Below, piece by piece: positions 45,117 to 55,857 of a stretch of 64,000 nucleotides of DNA (position 1 is its first letter; the number at the start of each line of letters is the position of its first letter). Under the pieces are notes generated by a model. That model did not search any database. It was not told where the DNA came from and saw nothing but the letters and a program-made list of their open reading frames with translations. Both the position numbers and the translations under genes were made by a program. The DNA is from Cheiracanthium punctorium (taxonomy: Eukaryota; Arthropoda; Arachnida; Araneae; Cheiracanthiidae), in the NCBI GenBank assembly GCA_038373885.1, contig JAWZYV010011916.1, forward strand, positions 682,001 to 746,000, read 5' to 3'.

Positions 45117-45760
45117 TTGAAATTGGACAAAATAGAAAATTTCAAAGATCTGGTTAAACAAATTGAAGACAAAGTTTGTGACGATCTTATTTTAAAAATC
45201 AACGATAATTGTGTTTATATAATGTATGTGGACTATAATGATTTACCTGTCATTAAATACTCCGTTATTATATCTGAAAAACTGATTGTCTGTGCCTGTT
45301 TGGATAAAACCGAACTCGATGAAAAACATTTCATTCATCTGTTGAACAGTGAGAAAGTTCTCCCTCTCAATGGAGTTCTTTGGAAAATATCTTAGCAATT
45401 ATTAAAAATGCAGCTTCTGCTTCAAATAAAGACCTCGAGATTGATTTTTGTACAAAAGCGATAGATAACTGGAATAAATATGTTGAGCAGAGGGCTCATT
45501 CAACTAAAGGGAAATATGCAAAAAAGTATAGTTCAGAATTAATTGTTTTTGCCTATTATTTGCATATAAAGTCTGCTAGTGTATATAAATATTTGTATGA
45601 TAGTAATATAATTTGTTTACCGTGTATTGATACTTCAAAAAGATTAAATCCACTAGAAATTAATGAAAGTCTGAAGACAGATGGAAATAAAAAATATTTA
45701 AAAGAAAAGTGTGATAGGTTGGATGAGAAAGAAAGAGTTGCAAATTTATTAATTGATTGA
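45117..45760 (+). pseudogene. P element 2: N-terminal transposase region
   Basis: Two overlapping frames: 45117-45395 (KLDKIENFKDLVKQIEDKVC..., part of the coiled/leucine-zipper region) and 45380-45760. The latter has FCTKAIDNWNKYVEQRAHST, SELIVFAYYLHIKSASVY and ends ERVANLLID, immediately before the first catalytic acidic motif. Confidence 0.75.
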
Positions 45761-46058
45761 AGTTTATATTAAACCTAATGTTAGTTACCGAGGTAAAAGA
45801 CTTACAGGTTTTGCAGAAAACTCTTCTGCAGAAGCAACAACAATTCAAGCTTTTATGGTGTCATCAGTTTTTTCAAGATATAAAGAAATTGTAGCTTTAG
45901 TAACTGTAATGAATATGACTTCTGATGACTTATTTAAATTCACACTTAATGCTTTAAAATTATTGAGTGATACAGGTTATGTCACTCAAGTTATGTCCAT
46001 AATTCCAGATAGTAATAGAGTGAACAGAAAAATGTTTGAAAAGATATTCAGGCAGTAA
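45753..46058 (+). pseudogene. P element 2: catalytic domain part 1
   Basis: Begins IEVYIKPNVSYRGKRLTGFA, matching the IDE(I/V)YIKP motif in P-element transposases; the D of this catalytic motif is supplied by the previous frame (LLID), so one indel lies here. It continues with FMVSSVFSRYKEIVALV and ends in a premature stop. Confidence 0.8.
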
Positions 46059-46101
46059 AAATTTCAACTAACCCTTAACAAATCCAATTAACTGTAACAC
46101 T

Positions 46102-46584
46102 TTGTTTCTTTTGTTTGACACTATCCATTTGATAAAGTCAGTTAGAAATAATTGGCTGAATCAAAATGATGCAGATAAAACATTCATTTTCCCCAATTTT
46201 GAAAATACAACTACTGTTAGGAAAGCTAATTTTAGTTTAATTCGAAAATTATTCATATTAGAAAAGGATTCCATTGTTAAATATGCTCCAAAATTAAGCT
46301 ATAAGTCTGTATATCCTAAAACTATTGAATGCCAAAATGTGAAATTAGCACTGAATATTTTTGATGAAAATAATGTGATAGCATTAGAGAAATATGCCAA
46401 GGAATCACCTTTAATCTTTAACTGGGAAGATACTGCTATATTACTTAAAATCTTTAAGAAATGGTGGGATATTGTAAATGTTGGCAATATGCTAAAGGAA
46501 ATTTTCACTCGTAAGGAAGACAGTAAACCATTCGCATCTTTAAATAAAGAGCGGTTTGTCTTTCTTGAAAAATTTTCTGAATGA
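46102..46584 (+). pseudogene. P element 2: catalytic domain part 2
   Basis: MFLLFDTIHLIKSVRNNWLN contains the conserved FD(P/T)xHLxKxxRNNWLNQ block with a catalytic Asp. PNFENTTTVRKANFSLIRKL, KYAPKLSYKSVYPKTIECQN and VIALEKYA follow, then WWDIVNVGNM. It stops at 46582, where another frame continues. Confidence 0.85.
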
Positions 46585-46629
46585 GTTAATCGTTGGAGTG
46601 ATTTAAATCAAAAGGCTAGGTGTGGGTGT

Positions 46630-47115
46630 TTGTCTAATGAAACATCTTTTGCTCTCCATCATACAACTTCAACACTCATACAAGTAATAAAGCATCTTTT
46701 TCAAAATCAGACAAAATTTGTTTTAATAACCAAATTTCAGACTCATAATTTAGAATCCAGATCTTCTGAGTATAGGCAAATGTCCGGTGCTAATTTTCAT
46801 ATTTCAATGCAAAAGATTTTAGAATCAGAGAGAAAATTTAGAATTAAAAGCGTCTTACAATTGCATTCTAAACAATATGGTCATGCCCCATTAAAAGAAT
46901 TCTTAATAAATTATTCATTAAATGCAGCTCATACTTATGATGATGTTGATGTTAATTTATTTATTCAGTTATTGTATGCAATTAATATTAATGAAATATC
47001 TTATAAAGAAAAAGATAGTCTTATTTTTATTGCTGGCTACTGTTCTTTCAAATTAAATGTATCATGTTCAAAGTGTAAGATTTTATTTTTATCATATGAA
47101 AATTTACCTATTGAA
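46630..47115 (+). pseudogene. P element 2: C-terminal region before the hAT insertion
   Basis: FALHHTTSTLIQVIKHLF, then SRSSEYRQMSGANFHISMQK, corresponding to the ALEDRFGKYR block of the copy at 2488-3713 but with SRSSEYRQ. Also LIFIAGYCSFKLNVSCSKC. It is interrupted at ENLPIE by the hAT element and continues at 51647 with SNDIATNF. Confidence 0.85.
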
Positions 47116-47899
47116 TAGGGATCGACCGATACCACATTTTCGCCAATCACCGATACTTTACCTATAAATTCATTTTCAGAAATAGCCGATACCGATACTT
47201 TTAAGTTATGGTATCGGCCAATACCGATACTTTACATAATTCAATTTCATTTAAACCTACATCTGTATTCTGGGCAGTTTTTGTAATGAGAGTATAGTTC
47301 TCGTTAAAATGAATAACAGCATGATGAAATTGGATCCCAGTAGAAAGCAATAAAAAGAAAAAACAGTGGATATATTGAAGTGTGAATTTACAGTAGTTCT
47401 AGTCTTTCTTTTCTATTCAATCATGCCAACGAATGGCCGAATTTATAAAAAGCTGAGCATTGGGAAGCGTCTTAGTGTGCATGTTCGGAATTCTTTCTCC
47501 TCGCGTGGCTGTCGATCTAGTGGTCTAGAGTTTTGGGCGATTTTCTCCAGATGTTACGTGAATATGCATTAGAATTCCTTAAAAAGTCCTCCGCCCAAGC
47601 CCCCCTCCTATAGGTAGATGCCCCTTATTTAGGCTTTACAGAACAGAAACACGGGGGAGAGGGGAAGTTAAAGGGATATATTAATAAGAGAATCCATTTC
47701 CAGTGCCGACTGGTGCAAATATTTAAATCAATTTTTGTCGCCTAATTGTTGCTATGAGCCAGATAAAAGGTTTCCATAGTAGATACAAAACAGCTTCCTG
47801 CTTGCTCTTACTATATATGTGTCTTTGTTTTTGGTTCATGCCTCAATTTTGTGCTTACAAAAGTAAACACGTGAAATTTATTCAACTTCAAAGCTTGCA

Positions 47900-48114
47900 A
47901 GTTTTATTTATATTTGGTGTGAAGGTCTCGAGTTCGGGTCCCATCGCGCGCCCGTCGACCTAACCGTTCGGAGTTTTCCGTGGTTTTCTCCGAAACTTAG
48001 CGTAAATACGGGTTAGGACCCCTTAGAAAGACCCCCACGGAGGGCACCCCACCCATCGGCCTAGAGCCCACGCGTAGCTAATCGGCCGTAATCCCACAAA
48101 CAAACAAACAAATT
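47900..48114 (+). mobile_element. tRNA-derived SINE fragment
   Basis: GAGTTCGGGTCCC at about 47938 resembles a Pol III B box; no clear A box is seen, so the head is truncated. A GC-rich body follows (GTTTTCCGTGGTTTTCTCCG, CCCACCCATCGG) and the tail is (CAAA)n at 48096-48111. The composition differs strongly from its AT-rich flanks. Confidence 0.6.
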
Positions 48115-49284
48115 CACATATGAAAATATTTTTTAGATTACTTAAACTGCATTAAATTGTGATAATGTATAAATTGTACAGTATTATGTAAGTACATATG
48201 CATTTAGATATTGTTCATTAAATACATATCTAAATTCTTCCCTTAAAATGCATAATAAGTTCACATTAATTAATGGGTTTATTTATCTGCTCCAATTATT
48301 TAACCACTAAGTGAATTATTAAATGCTTTAGCAAGATTTCTTTTTAATATGAACTCATATGATCATTTTTAAGTTCTTTTTGAAAATCCGAATACTTTGA
48401 TTCTCCGGACAGGGTCAAGTCACAATTAATCTGGATGATCCATGTATTTGATCTTTTCCGTACAAAGAACAGGTATACACCGATTTCCGTGTTTTCCTTA
48501 TATATAAACCAAATACTATTCACAAGAAATATTTTTTTACATCAAAATTAGAAATAAACTAAATAATAATTAGTATTACTAATTATCCTAATACAGCTTC
48601 AACTTTTTAAATTAATAATATAAATAATTATTAGATATTGATAATTATTACACTTCTCAAAACAGAATGATACACAAATCCTACGTTCTCTCATTAATCC
48701 GACAGATAATGAACATTAAATGTTTGATAATTCGTACTTTTGATAGTGTGTAATGTTTTAAAAATGAATCATTTAACTTCTGGCCAACATAATTAAAGTT
48801 CATGGGTGTCGAAAGTTTTCAAGCCACTGCCAAAAAGTTAACTTCTTTGTGACCAAAAAGGAATAAATTGATTTTACATATAGTTTTCGTTTATAATTTT
48901 AGTATAATTGATTTTGTCATTGAAACAGCTACAATATAAAGAAAAATACTTTTGCTCGTTTTCAAGCTACGCCTTGGAGGGTCTCAATAAAAGATGCTTA
49001 AAAATGGCGAGATTAAATGAAGGTTAAAGGAAAATCCAAAAATCATAAACTAAATTCAATTTTCAAGTCTTAAAAAAGAGTTTCTACTTAAAGTATCCAT
49101 ATTTAATGAAATTGATCTTCAGTGTTTTTATTTTTATGTTTTGTTTATGATTTATGTTTTTCTGTGATTGATATGAACAAATTTTATCTATTTTAATTCT
49201 AAGCTCTGAGCAGGGGCGGAGTGGCACGGTAAGCAAGGTCTGGGTGCCATCTCGAACTAAAACTGAGAAAATCTTGATCTAGAG
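48115..49284. other. hAT copy 2 interior, AT-rich, no gene seen
   Basis: CAGGGGCGGAGTGGC at about 49211 resembles a hAT terminus, but no partner was found. Confidence 0.4.
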
Positions 49285-49508
49285 CAGTCGTTCCCAAACT
49301 TTTTCTTCCTTCTCTTCAAAAAATCTTCAACTAGATTTTTTTTCGTGACCCACTACTACATAACGATAACCAATATAGGCTATATAAAATAGTATAGTTT
49401 ACAATATATATAAAATACTAAAGTTTAATTTTCCCCACCCTTTTCGACCCACCGAAATTGCTCCCGTGACCCAACAATGGGTCACGGCCCATAGTTTGGG
49501 AACCACTG
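49285..49508. mobile_element. hAT (Charlie-like) MITE, 224 bp
   Basis: Ends CAGTCGTTCCCAAACTTTTT and TAGTTTGGGAACCACTG form an inverted repeat of the well-known CAGTGGTTCCCAAAC type. Flanks are ATCTAGAG (49277-49284) and ATCTAGGG (49509-49516), a 7/8 TSD. Non-coding. Confidence 0.85.
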
Positions 49509-49707
49509 ATCTAGGGCACAAAAGGGGCACCTTTTTTGCGTTTGCAAAGGGGCACCATTGGGGGTGGGGGGTATGTCCGACAAACGTCATTTGGTTCAAA
49601 CCCTATCCCCGTTTGCATAATAAAATGCCTGTATCTGAAGTTCTATAAGCTAAATAGAAACAAATTCCTCAAACGTATTTCGAAGGCAGAAATATTACAC
49701 TTTAACA

Positions 49708-49922
49708 CACATATGGGCAACCGCTGCCCGCGGGTCGGATGTAGCCCACCACGGCTTTTGATCTGGCCCGCGGAGCATTTTAAAACTCTATAAGCCATTC
49801 AATATCCTATATAAATCCCAATTATACGGCTCGCCACTTCGCTAAAATCTGCAAGTTTGGCCCGCGACTTCGCTATCATCCTAAAGTTTGGCCCACAACT
49901 TTTCAAAGGTTGCCCATACCTG
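49708..49922. mobile_element. hAT MITE, 215 bp, perfect 8-bp TSD
   Basis: CACATATGGGCAACC at the left end pairs with GGTTGCCCATACCTG at the right end. CTTTAACA is duplicated exactly at 49700-49707 and 49923-49930. The interior has repeated TGGCCCGC motifs. Non-coding. Confidence 0.88.
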
Positions 49923-50131
49923 CTTTAACACTTTAACGGTCGTCATCCCTGAAATATCAAACGATGTCAAGGACCGTCTCCGCCATCAATTTTGATATCT
50001 ATATAATACCCAAGCCGAATCAGATGTCCTTGCGCCAATTTTTTTAAATAAAAATTTAAAGCATGTTTCTTAAGCGTGAAATCTGTATCAAGAGCTAGAC
50101 TTTCTCAAACAGTATCAAAAGCCTATATATA

Positions 50132-51094
50132 CAGTAGAATATCTCCCTATAACGAAGACTCCTTACAACGAATTTCTCCCTATAACGAAATTTTTCATGG
50201 AAACATAACTTTAAGGCTTAAATAACACTATAAACATTCTCCATATAACGAAGAGCTTATCTTCCCAAAGCGAATGTTTCAGATTTACCTTTGATTTTTT
50301 TTTTTTTTTTTTTTTGTTAGTTTTGAAGAAAATTTTAATTTTTGGACAGACCACTTAATGGAAGAGTAAAAGATGATAAAAATGGAGGCCAGGAAAGTGA
50401 AACTGACTCCGATAATGAAGACACTTCACCAGCGCCCGATTATGGCCAACAGGGGCACCGGGCATTGATAGGTTTGCGGGGGGGGCAATCTATGAAATTT
50501 GTTATATTTTTCATAAATTTTGATAAAAACAAGAATATTTCAGAAAAAATATTTAAAATTGGGGACCTTTTCAAGTCGGGGGCCCTGGTCAAAGTCCCGA
50601 TTTGATCATATAATAATAAGGCCCTGCGCTTCACGACCAAAACCGCATCAAACTTTAATGCTTCAACCTTTCAAAACCATTAAAAAGAGGTTTCCAAATG
50701 GAAGAAAATGTGCCTCAGTCTATTTTCAGCGGACTTTTAACATGTGAATATTTTTATGAAAATTTAAAATCACAGAATGCAAAACAATGTAAAATAACGG
50801 AATTTTGAAGTAAAATAAACGTAAGTGCATTACATATTTTGTTCTCTAAATTCGTGGATTGTCTTTACTTTTGAACATTTCATTTATACAAATAAACCGT
50901 AAGTTTAACAAATTTATTATAAATACCAATTTATTTTTAATTGAAAGTCATAATTTAATACTTTTAAACATCGAATTAACTAAAAAGTTTGCAATATTTG
51001 CTGAAATAACTGCAAAAATCTCTGTACAACGAAATTTTCTCTATAGCGAATTTTTTAACTGGAACTGAGCGAGTCTGTTATAGGGAGATTCAAT

Positions 51095-51096
<2 letters not shown>
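50132..51096 (+). mobile_element. Non-autonomous pogo/Tigger element in hAT copy 2
   Basis: Left end CAGTAGAATATCTCCCTAT pairs imperfectly with right end ATAGGGAGATTCAATTG. It is inserted in a (TA)/(TG) microsatellite, so TA is present on the left. The interior preserves the end of a Tigger transposase (50380-50437 and 50632-50740), including SETDSDNEDTSPAP and APTTKTAS-like sequence. Confidence 0.65.
50342..50740 (+). pseudogene. Tigger-type transposase C-terminal scrap
   Basis: SETDSDNEDTSPAP is the usual acidic linker before an APTT helix motif. About 195 bp of unrelated sequence with a G8 run (50438-50632) interrupts it, after which TTKTASNFNASTF and EENVPQSIFSGLL-like sequence resume in shifted frames. 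This matches the Tigger C-terminal helical region in which APTT is followed by L-rich helices. Confidence 0.5.
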
Positions 51097-51129
<33 letters not shown>

Positions 51130-51202
51130 GAATGAACTCTTTTTCGAGTCCACACAGTGAGAAAATAAACGTTTATATAACTGAAGTAAAATTATAGCCT
51201 AC

Positions 51203-51281
51203 CTCAAGATATTTGTTTTTTGCAATCCTTGCAGATAGCGTATTTAGTGTTGGGCACCAATTCAAAATAATATAGAAGAAT
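51203..51281 (-). pseudogene. hAT transposase exon with BED zinc finger (copy 2)
   Basis: The minus strand reads LYYFELVPNTKYAICKDC then KKQIS, a stop replacing Arg (TGA for CGA, a CpG-type change), and the same exon edge, GAG|GTAGGC, as copy 1. The aromatic pair and CxxC are conserved between copies although the rest has diverged, which suggests both descend from a coding ancestor. Confidence 0.6.
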
Positions 51282-51646
51282 AGACTATTGTCCTGTTAAA
51301 CTGTCATCTAACGATTCCTCGTCCATAATTTCGACCACACTTGGTGATACGACATCCATTTAGCGATGGTTAGAATTTTTTAAAAACACAGCTCGAAAAC
51401 ACTCGCGCAAACAAATGTGCCAATGAAACGACGCCTCTCATCTCATTACCAAAATAAATATTCTAGAATGATGTTGAACCTGCGTGGTTTCTTCTGAAAA
51501 GCGAAGTGTCGGTAGAAAAGTATCGGTGAAAATGGATGAAAGCAACAGAAACCGATACTTTCCCGATACTTTTAGAATCGAAAGAACCAATACCGATACC
51601 TAAAAAATTAGGAGGTATCGGCATCGATACTATCGGTCGATCCCTA

Positions 51647-52058
51647 CTATTGAATCTAATGATATTGCAACGAATTTTAGGGATGCAGAATCCTTTTCAT
51701 CTTTAGTGAAAGAGGCGGATTAAAATTCCCCTCAGTTTTCACAACAGAAATTATGTGTTTTGCTTATGTGATTTTTTATAATCTTTTGAGTGAAGAATAT
51801 GAAACTCTGTTTTTGAAATCTAGTTTAAAACAGCATAGTGTGTTTGTTAAATTATGTGAAATGTTTTTATTAGATAATTGTGTCATAAATGATGAAGTAT
51901 GTGTTGAATGCAACAAACAGATAATAAAAATTTTAAGGCAGTTGTTAAGCACTTTTAGTAACGTATGTTTAAATAACTATACAAAAATTGTGAGAGATAA
52001 GAATATGTTTGCAACAGACAACAGGAAAGTAAAAAAATTCAAAAGTTCGAGATAGCTA
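51647..52058 (+). pseudogene. P element 2: transposase C-terminus after the hAT insertion
   Basis: Begins SNDIATNFRDAESFSSLVKE, one stop near 51720, then continues in the 51753-52055 frame with CVFAYVIFYNLLSEEYE, HSVFVKLCEMFL, ECNKQIIKILRQLL and the tail RKVKKFKSSR. The short basic tail may be a remnant nuclear localisation signal. Confidence 0.75.
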
Positions 52059-52840
52059 TGTCATTATAACAATCAAAATTAATAAAATGCACATATATAT
52101 TACCTACCATTTTTATTTCATTCATTCACTAATTAATCTGCAAATTATTATTGAGTTCGAAAGAGTGATCAGATTTGTTATACTATTGTTCAGTGTTGCA
52201 CGGTATTTACCGTCTGATGGTATTTACCGGTTTTTACTGCGGTTTTTACCGTCTTTGGAAAAACCAGTTTTTACCGGTAAAAAGCCAATCCTGCTATTGT
52301 TTAATTTACCAGCATTTCGCATAAAATACATTTAACCAAGAATTTTTATTTGTCAGATATTTTTAAGGAACAAGTATTTTATTACATTTATATTTTGAAA
52401 TATTTTGTTCACTAATTAATCTGGAAATGATCATTGAGTATGCAAGTGATAAGATTTGTTCTGCTATTGTTTAATTTACCAGAATTTTGTATAATATACA
52501 TTTAACTTAGAAGTTTTATTTATCTGATATTTTTAAAATACAGATACTTCATTGTATCTATATGATTCACATTTTGGAAAATTTTCAAAAGTTCAAAATA
52601 GCTACTTAGTTATAAGAATCAAAATTAATGAAATGCACATATGTATTACCTACCATTTTTATTTCATTCATTCGCTAATTAATCTGCAAATGATTATAGA
52701 GGACAAAAGTATGATTAGATTTGTTGTATGATTGTTTAATTTACCAGCAATTTGCACAATATATATTTAGCCAATAATTTTTATGTCAGATATTTTTAAG
52801 ATACATCAGGCATGCATGTGAGATTACTATTTGCAGTATT
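52038..52840. repeat. Tandem duplication, about 547 bp, with inner repeats
   Basis: TTCAAAAGTTC(G/A)A(G/A)ATAGCTA occurs near 52038 and 52585, and GCACATAT.TATTACCTACCA near 52089 and 52636. The inner unit CTAATTAATCTG.AAATGAT occurs at about 52130, 52410 and 52676. The duplication starts within the last codons of the P-element gene. A MITE lies in the first unit. Confidence 0.75.
52191..52293. mobile_element. Small hAT-type MITE, 103 bp, perfect 8-bp TSD
   Basis: CTATTGTT is duplicated exactly at 52183-52190 and 52294-52301, and the sister repeat unit near 52460 reads CTGCTATTGTTTAATTT without the insert. The ends are CAGTGTTGCACGG and ..CCAATCCTG. The interior is almost entirely TTTACCGG/GGTAAAA repeats. 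Confidence 0.85.
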
Positions 52841-52936
52841 TTTAATGTATTTTATTTCCAATCCTGAAAATATTTGAAAAAATAAAGAATCGATCAAAAA
52901 CAAACTAAAATATTTCTTTATATACAACATTTAAAA
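52841..52936. other. AT-rich spacer
   Basis: No feature recognised. Confidence 0.4.
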
Positions 52937-53704
52937 CTTCTCTGATTACATGAAGAAACAAATAAATTATGTTTAGATGTTGCAGGTGACAGGGCAACAT
53001 ACAATTGGCCGTGTGAAAAAAATTCAATAGTTAAGTCAATTCCAACAACTTTTAGTTTGACCTTGTGCTTTATTAACTGTCATTCTAAATGCTAATGCAA
53101 TTGGAAATTGGAGCCGTTTGAACTGAAAAGGTAATTCTGGGGGTATCATTGGTATTCCTGGTATCAGAACAGTTTCACCAGTTCCACAGCCAGTTAATAT
53201 TGTGCATTTGATCAAAAACCTTTTTTAATTAACTATTTTGAGTCTTGTACTGTTACACAGTTTAGGGAGTTTTAAATTTCTTAGTAATATGGCAGTTGAA
53301 CCTACTTTTAATATTAATTTGTACAACAGAATTCCGGGAGGTGTCAAAGAATTCAAAAATTCAGTTGGATAATGTACTGCCTCCTCCTTATCCATAACTG
53401 CATCAACTGAGTAGTAGTTCTGTGATATTGCTTCAAATTTTGAAAGTATCAAATCATGTATTTTATTAACTTTCTCATTAGTAGGTGATAGAATAGCCCT
53501 TTCTTGAAACCAATTTAGTGTCTTAGTGGTTATGTTTCTGATATCCAGATTTACCTTTTCAATCAGGTCCTCCACATTTTGTACCAAAACACATAGATTA
53601 TTAAGACTGATCTTGACATTTCCTGCTTGAAATTCACCATTACCTATTTGCAGTAAGTTGTTAGAAAATTGCCTATTATCTTCACTGGGCGATAAAATTC
53701 TCAT
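52937..53704 (-). pseudogene. Helitron 1: PIF1-type helicase C-terminal domain
   Basis: The open frame 53704-53225 includes RAILSPTNEKVNKIHDLIL, EEAVHYPTEFLNSLTPPGIL and LKVGSTAILLRNLKLPKLCN. Downstream, after lesions, the minus strand reads [25 protein letters not shown] and [12 protein letters not shown], the last being motif VI. The conserved arginine region after LYVA is altered (LSPAT for xSRxx). Confidence 0.8.
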
Positions 53705-53752
53705 GTTGGTTTTCAGTTCACATTTTGTTATAGGAGGCCAAAGATACGATCT

Positions 53753-54230
53753 TTAGAGAGATGCATTTTCTTCATCAGCTCTGGTCTCCCTTGTTATGAC
53801 AGGCAAAATTTGACGGAATTCTCCAGAAAACAAAACGGTGCAGCCACCCATTGGACAGTTCCTGTCGCGAGAATCACACATTGTCCTGTCTAATGCCTCA
53901 ACAGAGGCTTGATTGGATATAGATGCCTCGTCCCAAATAATCAAACTGTATTCTTACGTTAATTTGCTGGCATTACTTTTTTTTTAAATACTGCAAATGC
54001 TAGAGACATTGCCAAAACAAATTTTCATTGGAAGTTTGAATGTGGAATGTGCAGTACGCCCACCTTCCAAAAGCGTGGCTGCTACGCCAGACGATGTCAC
54101 AGCAACGGCAATTTTCTACCATATCTTACTTTCGCTAATAGTAAATTTAATAAAAATGTCTTCCCATGCCACCTGGAGAAGCTAAAAAAATATTTTTCCT
54201 TCATTACTGTTAACTAACAATATTAAGTCA
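53753..54230 (-). pseudogene. Helitron 1: helicase ATPase motifs
   Basis: Minus strand: a Walker A remnant GGMGKTF reconstructed only by following frame changes near 54155-54180, then TSSGVAATLLEGGRTAHST near 54050-54110. The frame at 53944-53753 shows MIIWDEASISNQASVEALDR (Walker B, DE) and LFSGEFRQILPVI (motif III). Frameshifts separate the pieces. Confidence 0.75.
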
Positions 54231-54256
54231 TAAACAATTTTTTGTTCAGGATTCAA

Positions 54257-55142
54257 TCAACACTCATCTTGAATTTTGTGTAAAAGTCGGGAGTGGTCAT
54301 ACTTGGTCTCTCGTAAATACTCTATATTGACTGTAGCATTTATATTTGAATTATATGGTAAGATGAATCCAAAGCATTTTAAAGATTTCTCTGATAGAGA
54401 TTCCACCTCTTTATTTAATTCAAATAAAGCTTCATCAAAGATATTTTGGTCATAATCTAAATCATCTAGACAGTTCTTGGTGTCTGCGATGAAGTATATC
54501 TTCGACCATAATTTTGCCAAAGAAGATGCGCGTCAGTGATTTGACAGAACAATATCATGATGGCAAATAAGCATCTCAGTGACATTGCTGAACAACATAT
54601 GGCAGCTTCAGAAAACGTACTTTCCCAATGAGTATCGTCCTCTAACAGACCCATTACTTTGCAAGCTCGTTGGAATGTTTCATAAGTTTTACCTTGTACA
54701 GTACGTAGGCTTGTAAAAGAAGTAGGACCTCTTACAATGTGGAGTAACAAGTGAAAGCACTCACTATTATTACTCCTCAAGTGAAAGCACTCACTATTAT
54801 TATGATGAACTACATAAATTCTGCCAAGAACATTTGTTTTCCTTACATCAGAATAACCTTCAACTATTGTTCCTTGTTTCCGTCGTTGGAATGTTTTAGT
54901 AACTTGATTCCATGTGTAATAGTCTGGGACTTTATCATACATCAAAGTTCTGGCAAAACCATCTTCTGAATATAATTTGAAAAAGCATTGTGTCTTGAGG
55001 AGCTACTTAGCATTGTGTCTTGAGGATTGTTTACAACATCATTTATGTTGTTATCCGTAAAATTTACCCTTTGTCCATTTTCTAAATGAACAGCAAGATG
55101 TATAATAGCTGGCGCTCTTTCGTGTATGTTAAAAGACATAAT
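54257..55142 (-). pseudogene. Helitron 1: region between Rep and helicase
   Basis: Frames 55139-54942, 54945-54466 and 54520-54257. Family motifs are HERAPAIIHLAVHLENGQRV, VPDYYTWN, LGRIYVVHHNNSECF, VRGPTSFTSLRTV and LLEDDTHWESTFSEAA. A 28-bp tandem duplication at about 54747-54798 repeats the NNSECFHL segment, and a 14-bp duplication CAAGACACAATGCT lies near 54990-55025. Confidence 0.8.
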
Positions 55143-55660
55143 CTGCCAAATTGCTTCTGAATTGCAAATGTAGTGGCCGGATTGAAATTACTCCACTTCA
55201 TTAGTCGATTGTTAACTAAACATAGCCTGATCACTACCTTTATTGATATATTTCGTAACATAGCTTATTTATTTTACAGAAATGCACAGTTCTGCATTTA
55301 TATGTGAGTCGTAGATTTTCAATAAAAGTTTATTATAAGGCACTACCCATCTGTTGTCGATTTCGTGATTGCGGATAGTAGCCTTCATCAGCTGATCACC
55401 TTCATCAGCTGATCATACATTAAAACTGATCATACATCAGCTAATCATACATTAAAACTGATAATCAGCAGGTACTGGATGTGAGAAGCATGGTAGATAC
55501 AACGGAATTTTAAAACCTAGCTATGTGAATTTCTGGTGAGTCACCAAAGCAGCATATGGTCTAGCATTATCATGATGCAGTATGATGTGTTTGTTATTGA
55601 AGAGTGGTGCCAACATTTCGCCACCACTCGGCGCAAGAAAGCACAAAAGCCGCATGGAAA
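55143..55660. other. Spacer between the two Helitrons
   Basis: No gene. 55385-55470 carries short direct repeats of TTCATCAGCTGATCA and ATCATACATTAAAACTGAT. Confidence 0.5.
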
Positions 55661-55857
55661 TCTTTATATATAAAAATCTTCTGTTCGTGTGTATGTGACT
55701 GAACTCCTCCTAAACGGCTGGACGGATTTTTATGAAATTTTGTGTGCATGATTAAGCTGATTCGAGAATGGTTCAGATTCACAATTGGATCTGGTAGGCA
55801 ACGCCGAAATTGTGTTACGACAAAATAGTGCGTTATCAAACGCCAATTTGTTTCATT

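Larger units (their letters stand above)
47116..51646 (-). mobile_element. hAT element copy 2, inverted relative to copy 1
   Basis: Ends TAGGGATCGACCGATA and TATCGGTCGATCCCTA are perfect inverted repeats over 16 bp. The 8-bp TSD CTATTGAA is exact (47108-47115 and 51647-51654). Subterminal GATACCGATAC-type repeats lie within about 100 bp of each end. A BED exon is at 51203-51281 on the minus strand; the C-terminal part found in copy 1 is not recognisable here. It contains a pogo-like MITE, two hAT MITEs and a SINE. Confidence 0.92.
44754..52058 (+). mobile_element. P element 2 (THAP-type), split by hAT copy 2
   Basis: THAP domain, coiled region, catalytic domain and C-terminus appear in order over 44754-47115 and 51647-52058, with the hAT element between. 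The TSD CTATTGAA marks the insertion and the frame is continuous across it once one TSD copy is discounted. The terminal repeats of the P element itself were not identified. Homologous to the element at 2488-3713. Confidence 0.85.
52937..55142 (-). mobile_element. Helitron 1, helicase part, decayed
   Basis: Minus-strand remnants of a RepHel helicase in order from 55142 to 52937, ending in the [12 protein letters not shown] C-terminal motif. No Rep (HUH) part and no clean Helitron termini were found. It is related to but clearly diverged from Helitron 2, so the two are different families or old subfamilies. Confidence 0.75.

Noticed and set aside
47366..47963. Short frames with signal-peptide-like starts in hAT copy 2
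   Set aside because: They lie in non-coding hAT sequence shared with copy 1 and are not conserved as frames.
47900..48114. A functional tRNA gene
   Set aside because: Only a B-box-like sequence is present, with no cloverleaf or A box; the CAAA tail fits a SINE.
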